From Agrilactobacillus yilanensis (GTDB lineage Bacteria; Bacillota; Bacilli; Lactobacillales; Lactobacillaceae), in contig NZ_RHOY01000023.1 in assembly GCF_003946725.1 (NCBI RefSeq), positions 1 to 43,478 on the forward strand: 43,478 bases of DNA. The letters are read 5' to 3'. The notes beneath the pieces were generated by a model. That model ran no database searches. It was not told the origin of the DNA and worked only from the letters and a program-made list of their open reading frames with translations. This document shows, one piece after another, positions 43,402-43,478 of the stretch (its first letter is position 1; every line of letters begins with the position of its first letter). Both the position numbers and the translations under genes were made by a program.

Positions 43402-43478
43402 AGAGCGTGAACTAGAGCGGGAAAGCCTCGAGCACTAACCTAGACCTGTGCCGTAAGTGGGCTTTACTTACAAACAGG
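43402..43478. repeat. Second copy of the hairpin element, cut by window edge
   Basis: AAGAGCGTGAACTAGAGC, then GAGCACTAACCTAGACC, matches the layout of the element at 31757: the distance from GAGCG to CTAGAC is 42-43 nt in both. A terminal hairpin is formed by CCTGT/ACAGG and GTAAGT/ACTTAC. It starts about 26 bp upstream of the yacL-family start and continues beyond the window. Confidence 0.5.

Overview
The window looks like a chromosome segment of a low-to-moderate GC lactic acid bacterium (family Lactobacillaceae). The evidence is the tadA-SRP RNA-dnaX-ebfC-recR-yaaL-tmk-darA-holB-ricT-yabA-rsmI order, the yacL-gltX-cysS-mrnC-rlmB-rae1-sigH-rpmG-secE-nusG-rplKAJL order, an L10 leader, MprF, and a Lactobacillus-style type II-A CRISPR-Cas9 locus. 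Nearly all genes lie on the minus strand. Genus and species cannot be fixed from the sequence alone.

Region by region. (1) 1-6724: an L-fucose utilisation locus. On the minus strand it reads fucI - fucK - sugar porter - fucU - alcohol dehydrogenase (cut by the window edge). The class II aldolase fucA is divergent on the plus strand. The ~616 bp AT-rich divergent region holds a repeated, partly palindromic motif that may be the operator of an unseen regulator. Together the genes would take up fucose, interconvert its anomers, isomerise, phosphorylate and cleave it to DHAP and lactaldehyde. (2) 6828-11536: tsaB-rimI-tsaD (tRNA t6A synthesis and protein acetylation), methylglyoxal synthase, a divergent cytosolic asparaginase and an ATP-grasp protein of unknown substrate. 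(3) 11573-19218: a complete type II-A CRISPR-Cas system. It contains a 20-repeat array with 19 spacers, csn2, cas2, cas1 and cas9, and a tracrRNA on the opposite strand between cas9 and cas1. Its own promoter, anti-repeat, nexus, hairpins and terminator can all be read. (4) 19303-31663: an acyl-ACP thioesterase, then the replication, recombination and tRNA-editing cluster from rsmI to tadA with the SRP RNA, followed by a small unknown membrane protein, an RsmC-like methyltransferase and mprF. (5) 31664-32018: a gene-free stretch with a long hairpin element and what looks like a 5' fragment of a group II intron placed directly after the rplL terminator. (6) 32019-43376: ribosomal protein, transcription and translation genes, with a DUF915-type hydrolase inserted between nusG and rplK. 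(7) The right edge starts a second copy of the hairpin element.

The most notable item is the CRISPR-Cas9 locus. It is an intact member of a known type, but its dual-RNA architecture can be worked out fully from the sequence. The pre-crRNA promoter overlaps the csn2 stop codon, the leader is very short, the array has a matching distal terminator, and the cas9-to-cas1 transcript would be antisense to the whole tracrRNA. Other points worth checking are an apparent AUC start codon for tadA, a promoter-terminator overlap ahead of nusG, the repeated fuc motif, and the possible group II intron scar.
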